Positions 46,088 through 54,659 of a stretch of 64,000 nt of DNA are shown here, one piece after another; the stretch's first letter is position 1, and every line of letters starts with the position of its first letter. This stretch comes from Polyangiaceae bacterium (lineage in GTDB: Bacteria; Myxococcota_A; Polyangia; Polyangiales; Polyangiaceae). Under the pieces are notes generated by a model. The model saw only the letters and a program-made list of their open reading frames with translations. It did not search any database and was not told where the DNA came from. The stretch spans positions 62,001 to 126,000 of the forward strand of contig CANJMI010000003.1 in assembly GCA_947475525.1 (NCBI GenBank). The letters run 5' to 3'. The position numbers and the translations under genes are program-made.

Positions 46088-47230
46088 ATGTCCAGGAACG
46101 CTTCTTCGCTCGTTTTGGTCTGTGCCTTTTTCAGCTACGGATGTGGCACCGCGAATGAGGTGCCGAGCCCCGCGCCGTTGCCGTTAGCGGCCGCTTGCCA
46201 AGGCCGCCCGGGCGCCCCGGCGGAGTACCTCACGTCGAATATGGTGATGCCGCCGAATCAAGCGACTGGGACGCCTGCGAACGAACCTGTCGGCGTGCTC
46301 CGCAGCTTTCTCGAAGACTCGCCCGGCGTGACCCGGGAGCTGGTCGATGCGAAGGCGGGCGACGCGTCGGTCGCACTCGAAGTGTTCACCCTGCCGGTCG
46401 GGACAGCGCTCTTTAAGGCATTGGCTATCCCCAAATCGGGACTGACGGCTCAGGAAGATATCCTGAACCCCTACGCCACCTCGACCAACTGGTACAGCAG
46501 CCGAGCGGTGGCCGAGTCCTACGCGAACACCAGCTGGGGCAAAGAGCAGGGGTTCAAGCTCGTCAAGTTTGCCGCGCGGCGAGATCTGACGCTGGTCAAC
46601 TTGGCAAACGTTAATAATCTCGGTTACATCGCGGCCAAGCTCGACGACGACATCGCCTACTATCAAGGTGAGCTCGCGACCTATTCCGCCATGTTGCCCG
46701 CGGACTCCGCGGCCGTGGCGCTCCTGCAAGTGACCCTCGACGGACTGGTGAGGGATCAGAAAATCCTCGAGCTTACGACCGGGTTCAAGGCGACTTACGA
46801 AGAGCAGCTAGCCATGCTGGTTGAGCTCGGGTCGACGCCCACGTTCAACTCCGAGTGGCCTGGCTATTCGCCCGCAAACGAAATAGCGAAGAGGAACATC
46901 AAGGGGACCGACACGTTTGGTCTCGAGACAGCGGGCCAAGCCGATTCGTGGAAGCCGGTCACGCTGCTCACCGGGTGTGAGGCTGAGCCCGAGACCCTCG
47001 TACGCTGGGGTGGCGGCGCCGAGGACCTCAATCGCATCAGTTTCACGACCGCTCTCGATAAGGAGCTCACGCGCATCATCGAGCGTAAGTTGAACGTCGA
47101 TGGGTACTTTTCACCACCCGCGCCTTCGCTTTTCCACGGCAGCGGCCGACTCGTCGAAGAGGTCGGCGTATTCGATCCCGGCGCCAGCACGACGATCGTC
47201 GAGATCCTCGACGCGGCGCTGAGTCCATAA
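46088..47230 (+). CDS. Hypothetical lipoprotein
   Basis: A 380-residue lipoprotein. ATG at 46088 gives a short signal peptide with lipobox FSYGC (Cys19). The mature part is mixed alpha/beta with a segment YATSTNWYSSRAVAESYANT, loosely like the ST(S/x) strand plus helix of ADP-ribosyltransferase folds; the catalytic ExE is not clear, so I do not call it. A long helix at about 190-245 may be coiled coil (AKLDDDIAYYQGELATYSAM). Convergent with the GH16 gene, 28 bp apart. Confidence 0.65.
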   Translation: MSRNASSLVLVCAFFSYGCGTANEVPSPAPLPLAAACQGRPGAPAEYLTSNMVMPPNQATGTPANEPVGVLRSFLEDSPGVTRELVDAKAGDASVALEVFTLPVGTALFKALAIPKSGLTAQEDILNPYATSTNWYSSRAVAESYANTSWGKEQGFKLVKFAARRDLTLVNLANVNNLGYIAAKLDDDIAYYQGELATYSAMLPADSAAVALLQVTLDGLVRDQKILELTTGFKATYEEQLAMLVELGSTPTFNSEWPGYSPANEIAKRNIKGTDTFGLETAGQADSWKPVTLLTGCEAEPETLVRWGGGAEDLNRISFTTALDKELTRIIERKLNVDGYFSPPAPSLFHGSGRLVEEVGVFDPGASTTIVEILDAALSP

Positions 47231-47258
47231 CGTCGTGCTCCGGTTCGCCGGGTGTGGC

Positions 47259-48428
47259 TTAGGGTTGGTACTCGAAGGTTCGCAGCCAAGCGATGTCCCA
47301 GAAAGCCTGCTTAAAGGCGCTGGGATTGCCCTTCACGTAGTCCGCGCACGCCCACGGGCCTTTTCCGCCGGGGCCGTCGAACACGCCGCCCGCCCAGTCC
47401 CCGCAGAGCGTGGTGTTGAGGATGAGGCGCTGCTCCGAGAAGTGTCCTGCCGAGCAGGCCCCGCCGAGTGCAAAGTGCGAGGTCGGTAGGCCCCACGTGG
47501 CCGGGGTTGGATGCAGCCCCGTGGCTACGTCCGCGGGAATCGACGCGCGCGGCCAGAACCAAACGTCGATCGACTCGCTTGTCCGTTTCATCGCGAAGAC
47601 GCCGCCGCCTGCCGCGTTGAGTTGCGGTCCGAAGGAGCCTGTAGGGCCGCTCGTCCCGCAGCCGAGGTACGGCATGCCAGCGTCCTTATCACCGGCGTTG
47701 CAGTCGCGTTCGCCGTAGGTGCCCGTCATCGTCGCCGCGGCGTCGACACCGGCCATCGAGCAGTCCACGCTCGTGTGCAAGGTGGTTGAGTTGTGCGAAG
47801 CGTCGTTCACCCCTTCGATGATGTCGATCTCGCCCCCCGCTGGCCACGAGCCGGCTCCTAGCGTCCAGAAAGACGGCCACACCGCATTGCCTTGCGGCAG
47901 ATGGGTGACGTCGATGAGGAAGAGTCCTTCGTTGAACGAAAGCTTCGACCGAAGGCGCACCGATTCGCGCCCGGTTGTCGTCGCAACCGTTTGACTCTCG
48001 ACGGCGATGCGCGCGTGACCCGTCTGCCCGTCGACCGACACAAGGCCCTTGCTCCAGGCCGTGGCGCTATCGACGTATTTCACGGTCCCGTGGGTGGGAT
48101 CGTCGATGGCCATGACCTCGAAGGCGTCAAACAACGACTGCCCGACCAAGTCGTTCGTGATTACGTAGCCTGGGATTTTCGGCCCCGCGATGGGGGGGCC
48201 AAACGGAAAGGCCGGGTCGTTGTCCAGAAGCACCTCGGGCCCGCCGGAAGCTCCGCCGGAAGCTCCGCTCGATGCCGTGGTCGAAGCCGTGGTCGAAGCG
48301 TCCGGCGTGCCGGTTGTCGACGTGGACTCCGTAGGCGCGCCGCCGGTCGATTCGCATCCGACGGTGGGCACGAGGCACGCGGCGGTCAGGAGGCCTGCGA
48401 GCGTGCGCGAGATTGATACGTAAACCAT
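47259..48428 (-). CDS. GH16 family glucanase lipoprotein
   Basis: A 389-residue lipoprotein (ATG at 48428; lipobox PTVGC, Cys25) with a Ser/Thr/Ala/Gly linker and a glycoside hydrolase family 16 domain. The catalytic motif GGEIDIIEG (Glu200, Asp202, Glu205) is intact. Around it NAVWPSFWTLGAGSWPAGGE and TLHTSVDCSMAG follow the pattern of fungal endo-1,3(4)-beta-glucanases rather than the common bacterial laminarinases. It should hydrolyse beta-glucans at the cell surface, fitting predation on fungi or scavenging. Followed 13 bp upstream by the alpha/beta hydrolase gene in the same direction. Confidence 0.88.
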   Translation of the reverse strand: MVYVSISRTLAGLLTAACLVPTVGCESTGGAPTESTSTTGTPDASTTASTTASSGASGGASGGPEVLLDNDPAFPFGPPIAGPKIPGYVITNDLVGQSLFDAFEVMAIDDPTHGTVKYVDSATAWSKGLVSVDGQTGHARIAVESQTVATTTGRESVRLRSKLSFNEGLFLIDVTHLPQGNAVWPSFWTLGAGSWPAGGEIDIIEGVNDASHNSTTLHTSVDCSMAGVDAAATMTGTYGERDCNAGDKDAGMPYLGCGTSGPTGSFGPQLNAAGGGVFAMKRTSESIDVWFWPRASIPADVATGLHPTPATWGLPTSHFALGGACSAGHFSEQRLILNTTLCGDWAGGVFDGPGGKGPWACADYVKGNPSAFKQAFWDIAWLRTFEYQP

Positions 48429-48441
48429 AGGAGCTTTTGAA

Positions 48442-49602
48442 TTAGAACGTTTGGAGCGCATCTGCCAGGGCAGCAGAGAATGGATGCGCCAGGTAGTCAA
48501 CGGGACTTAGCGTAGCCGGGTCCGCCGCGCCAACATCGCGAAGTTCGTGCACCGTGTTGGGAAGCGGGAGCAACCGCGCGACCCCGGCCGGAAAGGCCTC
48601 CGCTAGCGCTCGAACCTGGGCGCATGGGGTATTCCAATCCTTCGTGCCGCAGGTGACAAGGACGCTTCCCGGCATCGTCACCTGCGCCGCTAGCGCCAGC
48701 GGATCGAGCTCATTCTCCGTCTTGAGTAGATTGCGGTTCTTCGGGTTGTAGAGGACAACGAGGATCAGCGTTTGCAATTGCTGCGCGACACCGGTCGCTT
48801 CGGGCAGCGGAAGGACCACGGGCACGGACCCCGCGTCGCCGGCGATGGTCTCACGTACGCCTGCCTTCAACCACGCGGTCAGGGCGACGCCATCCGCTGC
48901 GGAGAGCGCGCCTGCCGCGACGGCGTCCTTCATCTTGGATTCCACCTGACTCTCGAGAATGCCCAAAATTGGGCCGTATTGTGGCTCCAGTAAGACGAGC
49001 CGCGAAGGCTTCGGTCCCCGTCCGTTGGCGAGCGCAAGTGCGACCATGCCGCCTTCGCTGTGCCCGATGACGGTAAGTTTGCTCGCATCGACGCCGGGCT
49101 GCTCCGCGAGGTAGGCAAGGGCAGCCTCAGCGTCGCGCACGAACGTATCTTGAAAGGAGAGGCTGCCGAGCTCCTCCGCTTGGTAAGGCCCAAGGCCGGT
49201 CGCGCCTGAGCCGAGCTTGTCGTACCGAAGCGACGCATGCCCCCGCGCGCTTAGCTGGTCGGCGAGCCATCGATAGGTATTGAGCTTGAGCTCGTGGCCG
49301 GCGACCGCGCTATTGCCATTGCGATCCGTCGGGCCACTACCCGCGATGATCAACGCGGCTGGGACGCGTGTGCTCACGTCGGCTGGAAGCCGCAGGCTCG
49401 CGTGGAGGGCACGGCTGTCGCTTTGAAGCGTGACCTCGTGATCGGCTGAAATCACCATCGCGGGCGCCTGAACTTCAACTAAATAGCTCATGTCGGTGTT
49501 GATCGTCGGGTCTCGTCGCGTAGTGGACGAGGCGCAAGCCGCGCACCACGAAATTCCCGCGCAAACGGCGAGGCGGGCAAGGCGTTGTGAGCCGGGAATC
49601 AT
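48442..49602 (-). CDS. Alpha/beta hydrolase (lipoprotein candidate)
   Basis: A 386-residue exported serine hydrolase. ATG at 49602 gives a signal sequence with Cys near a lipobox-like AAC (Cys23). The alpha/beta-hydrolase core starts AALIIAGSGPTDRNG (oxyanion loop), with the nucleophile elbow GHSEGG (Ser182), a late Asp region (VTCGTKDWNTPC) and the catalytic His in NTVHELRD. This resembles the dienelactone-hydrolase-like family of secreted esterases. It overlaps neither neighbour; it probably shares a transcript with the GH16 gene. Confidence 0.8.
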   Translation of the reverse strand: MIPGSQRLARLAVCAGISWCAACASSTTRRDPTINTDMSYLVEVQAPAMVISADHEVTLQSDSRALHASLRLPADVSTRVPAALIIAGSGPTDRNGNSAVAGHELKLNTYRWLADQLSARGHASLRYDKLGSGATGLGPYQAEELGSLSFQDTFVRDAEAALAYLAEQPGVDASKLTVIGHSEGGMVALALANGRGPKPSRLVLLEPQYGPILGILESQVESKMKDAVAAGALSAADGVALTAWLKAGVRETIAGDAGSVPVVLPLPEATGVAQQLQTLILVVLYNPKNRNLLKTENELDPLALAAQVTMPGSVLVTCGTKDWNTPCAQVRALAEAFPAGVARLLPLPNTVHELRDVGAADPATLSPVDYLAHPFSAALADALQTF

Positions 49603-49784
49603 CACAAAAACGCGCCCCCGAGGATGCCTGCTCGTACGCGACGAAGCGTGCAAAGTCAACGGAGGGGCGGGCTCGCGCAGCGCCTTCGGACGTCCGGTCG
49701 CTCGGGCGGTCTGCGAGCGTGCTCATGAGGAAGTTAGTTGGTTTTGACGTGTGAACAAGCGGGCGAATGCGCTAGGTGTCCTGG

Positions 49785-50642
49785 ATGCGCAACCACGTCT
49801 TCGGTTATGGCTTATCGGCGATGCTCGCGTGCGGCGGCGGCGCCTCAGACAGCGCCACCACCGTAAGTGGCGCCGGTGGTTCGGGCGGCGCCTCGAATAG
49901 CAGCGGCGGCGGCGGCATCGGCGGCGGCGGCGGCGGCGGGAACGAAAACGCATCGACGACGACGGGCTTCGATCCCGGAGTCGGAGGCGGCGGCGGCTCG
50001 ACGCCGGTGTGCAACAGCCAGCTTGTCGCCACGATCCGGGACTTCCAGCCCCCGCATCCTGACTTTGAAACCTACGCCGGCCTCGGCGCCACGACCGGAC
50101 TCGTCAAGCCCTTGCTCGGCGCGGACTCGACGCCTTCTTACGCGCACGCAGGAGCAACCAGCCAGACGACTGGCCCGAACGAATTCGCTCAATGGTACCA
50201 CGACACGCCGGGCGTCAACCTGACCATCCCCGTGACGCTCGCGCTCACCGAGCCTACGCCGGGCAAGTTTGTTTACGACAGCAACGCGTTCTTTCCCATC
50301 GACGGTCTCGGCTTTGGCAATTACGCCGCCTGGGGGCACAACTTTCACTTCACGACGGAGATCCTGACGAGCTTCACTTACAAGGGCGGGGAGATCTTCT
50401 CGTTCCGTGGTGATGACGACCTGTGGATCTTCGTGAACAAGCAACTGGCGCTCGATCTAGGCGGCCTCCACGAGCCGCTCGACGGGACCATCAACTTCGA
50501 CGCAGTTGCGGCCACGCTCGGTTTGACCGTGGGTAACAGCTACTCACTCGACATCTTCCACGCCGAGCGCCACACCGAAGGCTCGAATTTTCGAATCGAA
50601 ACGACCATCGAATGCTTCGTGCCGATCGAGCCGCCGAAGTAA
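49785..50642 (+). CDS. Fibro-slime domain lipoprotein
   Basis: A 285-residue exported protein from ATG at 49785 (an in-frame GTG lies 9 nt upstream; the AGGTG box suits the ATG). Signal sequence with lipobox-like AMLAC (Cys16), then a very Gly-rich linker. The rest is a fibro-slime domain: VATIRDFQPPHPDFETYAGL, PSYAHAGAT, EFAQWYHDTPGVN, GFGNYAAWGHNFHFTTEI, the GDDDLWIFVN core and LDLGGLHEPLDG. The domain is known from Dictyostelium prespore/slime proteins and rumen fibrolytic bacteria. It sits 28 bp upstream of the first spike-like gene of the T6SS-type island and may be part of the same transcript. Confidence 0.85.
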   Translation: MRNHVFGYGLSAMLACGGGASDSATTVSGAGGSGGASNSSGGGGIGGGGGGGNENASTTTGFDPGVGGGGGSTPVCNSQLVATIRDFQPPHPDFETYAGLGATTGLVKPLLGADSTPSYAHAGATSQTTGPNEFAQWYHDTPGVNLTIPVTLALTEPTPGKFVYDSNAFFPIDGLGFGNYAAWGHNFHFTTEILTSFTYKGGEIFSFRGDDDLWIFVNKQLALDLGGLHEPLDGTINFDAVAATLGLTVGNSYSLDIFHAERHTEGSNFRIETTIECFVPIEPPK

Positions 50643-50670
50643 GTCGCTCGCCGTGCTAGCTTCGGCCCCC

Positions 50671-52209
50671 ATGGCGCCCTCTTTCGACCCCACCGCGTTG
50701 GCCTTCGGCAACCAGGCCATTGGCGGGAACGAGACACGCTACCTCTTCATTGACAATTCCGCCGAGGGCGCGAGCACCATCAACCTGACCGTGGCTGCCC
50801 CCTTCGCGGTCACGCCCAATTCGATCGCTGCGGCGGCGACACCGACCCGAGTGACGGTGATCTTCACCCCACCATCGGCCGGGGCGTTCACCGGCACGCT
50901 GAGGGGCGGCGGCTTGACCTGCGCGCTCTCCGGCACCGGCGTGGCGGCGGTCGCGGAGACTGCGGGCGGCAACGAAAAATACTGGGAGGTCGAGCTCGAC
51001 CACAGCGCCGAAAACACGACCTTCAATTCCTACCTGCGCCTCGGCAGTCACGAGCCGAACTCGGCCTTCACGGCGCCGCCAGCACGCAACGACAATTCCA
51101 ATCTCCAGGATCATCGCGGCCACGATCTGGCGGCGATGATCGTCGACTTCCGTGACGACGACCGGGACCGAGGTACCTACGTCCAAAGTCGCTTCAATAC
51201 CGTCGCCAAGCGGCGGGCAGAGTCCGCCAAGCTCCACACGCGCGGCGGCTGGCGGGACCACTCCGATGGCAACCGGATCTCGACCACCCGCGGTGACAAG
51301 ATCGAGGTCGTTCAAGGCAACTACCACATGCTGGTGCTCGGCCGTTTCGACGGCCGCGGCGACGGCGCGCGCACGGACACCTCAGGCGGACATCCGGTGC
51401 CTGACACCGAGACCCAGACGCCTGGCGCGGTGATGGAGGTGAAGTGGAGCCCGGAGAAATTCGGCGGCACCTGGAAGATCGTCCAGGAGACGCTGAAGGG
51501 CGATATCGTCAATCGCTTCCACGGCGACGTCGCGAATTATTTCTACGGGAATATCCAGGAGAATTACGTCGGCGCGCCGGACGAGTCCGATTCGCTCCCG
51601 GGCGGGGGCGTCGTCGGTGAGGCCTCGACCTCGGACTCGAACTGGGTCACCGGTGGCGCCAGCGACCAAAAGAAGCTCAGGCCCACAATGATCTCGAAGA
51701 CCTGGGCCAAAACGATCCTTTCCGAGGTCTACACGAAGGGGACCGAAGAGAAGGTCGAAGTCACCGGGTTCAAATGGTCGAACACGATCGTCAAGGGCTT
51801 CTGCCTCAACACCACCTCGGTCGCCGGGATGCTCGTCAACACCACCCAGGTCGCAGCGCTGTTGGTCGACATGGTGAACGCGCCAATTCACCTGGTCGAG
51901 GAGATAAGCCCACTCAACATCCAGCTGTTCGCCGGCCTCAAGCTATCGGTCTCGGCTAGTAAGTCACTCGAGGTTGAGATCGACAGGACCGGAATTCACC
52001 TTAAAGCCGACGATCTTGCGCTAGCGAAGACCGAACTCAACGCGTCCATTATTAGCCTTGCGGACAAGGTCACAGCCATCGAGGGCGACGCGACGACCTT
52101 GTCTGGCAAGGTCACGGCGCTCGCGGCGGAAGAAAAAACGTTGGTAACCAATGTCACCAACCTCTCGACAACGACCAACATCCTAGCAGTTCAGATTAAC
52201 TTCGTCTGA
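50671..52209 (+). CDS. Spike-like protein with Ig-like N-terminus
   Basis: A 512-residue protein with no signal peptide. Residues about 1-95 resemble an ASH/HYDIN-type Ig domain (FDPTALAFGNQAIGGNETRY, then VTVIFTPPSAGAFTGTLRGG). Residues about 100-250 contain RTTRGDKIEVVQGNYHMLVL-like sequence (ISTTRGDKIEVVQGNYHML). Around 265-300 a short-period array GDIVNRFHGDVANYFYGNIQ has the eight-residue rhythm of gp5/VgrG needle beta-helices. The C-terminus is a helical/coiled-coil tail. This suggests a trimeric spike or tail-tip component. It precedes the DUF2169 gene by 8 bp. No known family could be named. Confidence 0.65.
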   Translation: MAPSFDPTALAFGNQAIGGNETRYLFIDNSAEGASTINLTVAAPFAVTPNSIAAAATPTRVTVIFTPPSAGAFTGTLRGGGLTCALSGTGVAAVAETAGGNEKYWEVELDHSAENTTFNSYLRLGSHEPNSAFTAPPARNDNSNLQDHRGHDLAAMIVDFRDDDRDRGTYVQSRFNTVAKRRAESAKLHTRGGWRDHSDGNRISTTRGDKIEVVQGNYHMLVLGRFDGRGDGARTDTSGGHPVPDTETQTPGAVMEVKWSPEKFGGTWKIVQETLKGDIVNRFHGDVANYFYGNIQENYVGAPDESDSLPGGGVVGEASTSDSNWVTGGASDQKKLRPTMISKTWAKTILSEVYTKGTEEKVEVTGFKWSNTIVKGFCLNTTSVAGMLVNTTQVAALLVDMVNAPIHLVEEISPLNIQLFAGLKLSVSASKSLEVEIDRTGIHLKADDLALAKTELNASIISLADKVTAIEGDATTLSGKVTALAAEEKTLVTNVTNLSTTTNILAVQINFV

Positions 52210-52217
52210 GCGTGCCG

Positions 52218-54659
52218 ATGCAGGTCGAAAACCTCACGAAGCTCAGCTTCGGCACCAAGCCCACTTCGCGCGGCGTGCGCGCCCCCGAGCTCGTGGTGAT
52301 CGTGCGCGGTCGCTATCGCCTCGAGCACGGGCAGCCGCTCACGCTGCTCGAACCGAAGTTCGAGGGAGACTTGCTGACGCAGGGCTCGCTCACCGCCGAG
52401 GTCTTCGCCGACGACGACCCCGAGCGCGCGGGCGCGTGCCGCTACCCCGGGGACTTCGCCGACTTCAAGGCGAACGCCGAGGTGATCGTGCAGGGCGCGT
52501 GCTGCTATGCGCCACGGGGCGCGGCCGTCCTTGAGTGCAGCGTAGCGGTCGAGGTTGGCGCCTGGCAGAAGCTGCTGCGGGTGGTGGGCCTGCGCGCGTG
52601 GTCCGATCGGCAGTTCGGGGCGCAGCTGTCCGAGCCGCTCCCGTTTCGGTCGATGCCGCTCGACTGGGGCCACGCCTTTGGCGGGCCGGAGTGGCTGCTC
52701 AACCCGGTCGGTAAGGGTCTCGGCGACGAGCTGCCGAACGTCGAGTACCCGCTGCTGCGCATCACCTCGCGCTCCGATCGGCCGATCCCCGCTGGCTTCG
52801 GGCCGATCAATCCGGGCTGGGCCCAGCGCGCGCGCAAGCGTGGCACAGGGTACGGCGACGACTGGAAGGCGACACGATCGCCCTGGTATTCCGCGGATTT
52901 CGACTGGAGCTACTTCCAGGCAGCGCCCTTCGACCAGCAGCTGCCCGGGTATCTCAAGGGCGACGAAGTGCTGCGGTTCACGAATTTGCATCCGCAGCAG
53001 CCGGTGCTCGAGAGTCGCTTGCCGGGCACCCGAGTTCGGGCATTCATCCGGTGCCGCGGTGAGCAGATCCGCGAGGTCGCGATGAAGCTCGATACGTTGT
53101 ATGCCGACCTCGAGGCCGGCACCGTCGCGCTCACTTGGCGCGGTCTCGCGCGCGTGGCCGAGGATGATCTGGTCGACGTGGCGACGCTGCTTCTGGCGAG
53201 TGAGCCACTTGGGGAGTCGCTGCGGGCGCAGCACTACGAGGAGCTACTGACCGACTTTGAGGCTGACCCGCTCGGGCTTAAAGCGTTCCAGCCGCTTGTG
53301 GACGAGCGTGACGCCGGCCTCGCCCGCCTTGCCGCGGCCACCGGCGCGATGGCGAAGATTGGCTCGGGTGGCGAAGCGGCGCTCGCTGGCGAGCTCGGCG
53401 AGGTGATGCGGGTCGCGGGTGGCAAGGATGACCCGACGGCCGCAGAGCGCGTGCGGCAGATCGCCTCTGCGCTCGCCGAGCGCCGCAAGCAAGAGCCCGC
53501 TGCATCCGACTTGTCAGCGCCTTTGCGCGAGGCGTTTTCAGCTCCCGCCAGGGCGCCGTCGCCACCCGCGCTTAAGTTTCCGACGCCGGGTAAGCCGCCG
53601 CAGTCGCCAGCGATCGCGGGCGCGATGCAAGATTGGCTCGAGCGGGTGCGAGCGGCCGAGCTGCAGCTAGGTGAAGCGCGCGCGAAGGCCGAGCTGCCGC
53701 CGTCGCCGCTCCTACCAACACTCGAGGTGGTCGTGGCGGAGCTCGGGCCGCGCGAGCGTCCACCGATGGAGCCCGGACCGGGCCTTGACCTTTCCGAGCA
53801 AGACTACTCGTACCGCGATCTGCGCGGGCGCGATCTCTCGGGGAGCAATCTCTCGTGCGCGCTCCTGACGGGCGCCGATCTCCGCGGAGCCTCGCTTGCC
53901 CGCGCGAATCTCTCGCACGCGGTGCTGCATCAGGCCGATCTGACGGGCGCCGATCTCTCCGGCGCGACGCTGATGCTAACCACCCTGAGCGAGGTGAAGG
54001 CGCGCGGTGCGATCCTGAAGGGCGCCATGGCGGAGCGCGCCTTCGTCACCGATACCGATCTCGCCGACGCGGATTTGACCGATTTTAGCGGCAATTATTT
54101 GGTCATGACGCGCGTCGACCTGAGCGGATGCAAGCTAGTCGGTGCGCGTCTCACCGACTCGCTCATCGACGCATCGAAGCTCGACCGGGTCGACGCGTCG
54201 GGGATCGCGCTGACAGCGATGCTGCTGCTCGGCTGCGAGCTCAGCGAGTCAAACTTCGAGGGCGCGCTGTTGGTGCGCACCAGCTTCAACAAGTCGAGCG
54301 CGCGCAAGGCGAGTTTCCGCCGGGCCCGGGGCCGCGGCGCGATCTTCTTCGAGGCGGACCTCGAGCGGGCGGATTTCACCCTCGCGGTGTTGCCCGAAGC
54401 GCTCTTCTTCCAGGCCTCCGCGCCCTCCGCGTCGTTCTACGGCGCGAACCTGAAAGAGGCGCGTTTTTACCGCGCGGTGCTCGACCGAGCGGATTTCTTT
54501 GGCGCCAACCTCCACGGCGCGGATCTGCGCAAGGCGTCGCTCGACCGCACCCGCTTCGTCAACGCGAGCTTATTTGCGGCTATCTTCGTTGGCGCGTCGG
54601 GGCGCGACACCGATTTCACCGGCGCCAACTTGCGGCGCTGCATCACGGACAACACATGA
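52218..54659 (+). CDS. DUF2169 domain fused to pentapeptide repeats
   Basis: An 813-residue cytoplasmic protein. The N-terminal ~300 residues match DUF2169 (MQVENLTKLSFGTKPTSRGV, GWAQRARKRGTGYGDDW, NLHPQQPVLE), a domain found beside vgrG and PAAR genes and thought to be an effector-loading adaptor. A helical linker follows. Residues about 530-813 form a right-handed pentapeptide solenoid (DLRGRDLSGSNLSCALLTGA and onward, A(D/N)LxG rhythm). ATG at 52218 is used; GTG 6 nt upstream also fits. It overlaps the next gene by 4 bp. Function as an adaptor in assembling the tip is inferred from the family context. Confidence 0.85.
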   Translation: MQVENLTKLSFGTKPTSRGVRAPELVVIVRGRYRLEHGQPLTLLEPKFEGDLLTQGSLTAEVFADDDPERAGACRYPGDFADFKANAEVIVQGACCYAPRGAAVLECSVAVEVGAWQKLLRVVGLRAWSDRQFGAQLSEPLPFRSMPLDWGHAFGGPEWLLNPVGKGLGDELPNVEYPLLRITSRSDRPIPAGFGPINPGWAQRARKRGTGYGDDWKATRSPWYSADFDWSYFQAAPFDQQLPGYLKGDEVLRFTNLHPQQPVLESRLPGTRVRAFIRCRGEQIREVAMKLDTLYADLEAGTVALTWRGLARVAEDDLVDVATLLLASEPLGESLRAQHYEELLTDFEADPLGLKAFQPLVDERDAGLARLAAATGAMAKIGSGGEAALAGELGEVMRVAGGKDDPTAAERVRQIASALAERRKQEPAASDLSAPLREAFSAPARAPSPPALKFPTPGKPPQSPAIAGAMQDWLERVRAAELQLGEARAKAELPPSPLLPTLEVVVAELGPRERPPMEPGPGLDLSEQDYSYRDLRGRDLSGSNLSCALLTGADLRGASLARANLSHAVLHQADLTGADLSGATLMLTTLSEVKARGAILKGAMAERAFVTDTDLADADLTDFSGNYLVMTRVDLSGCKLVGARLTDSLIDASKLDRVDASGIALTAMLLLGCELSESNFEGALLVRTSFNKSSARKASFRRARGRGAIFFEADLERADFTLAVLPEALFFQASAPSASFYGANLKEARFYRAVLDRADFFGANLHGADLRKASLDRTRFVNASLFAAIFVGASGRDTDFTGANLRRCITDNT

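Noticed and set aside
45481-46158. Plus-strand 225-codon frame
   Set aside because: The opposite strand (45448-45861) has better third-position GC, and this frame overlaps the next lipoprotein start.
46088-47230. ADP-ribosyltransferase-like segment (STNWYSSRAVAESYA)
   Set aside because: No clear catalytic ExE or NAD-binding Arg strand; resemblance too short.
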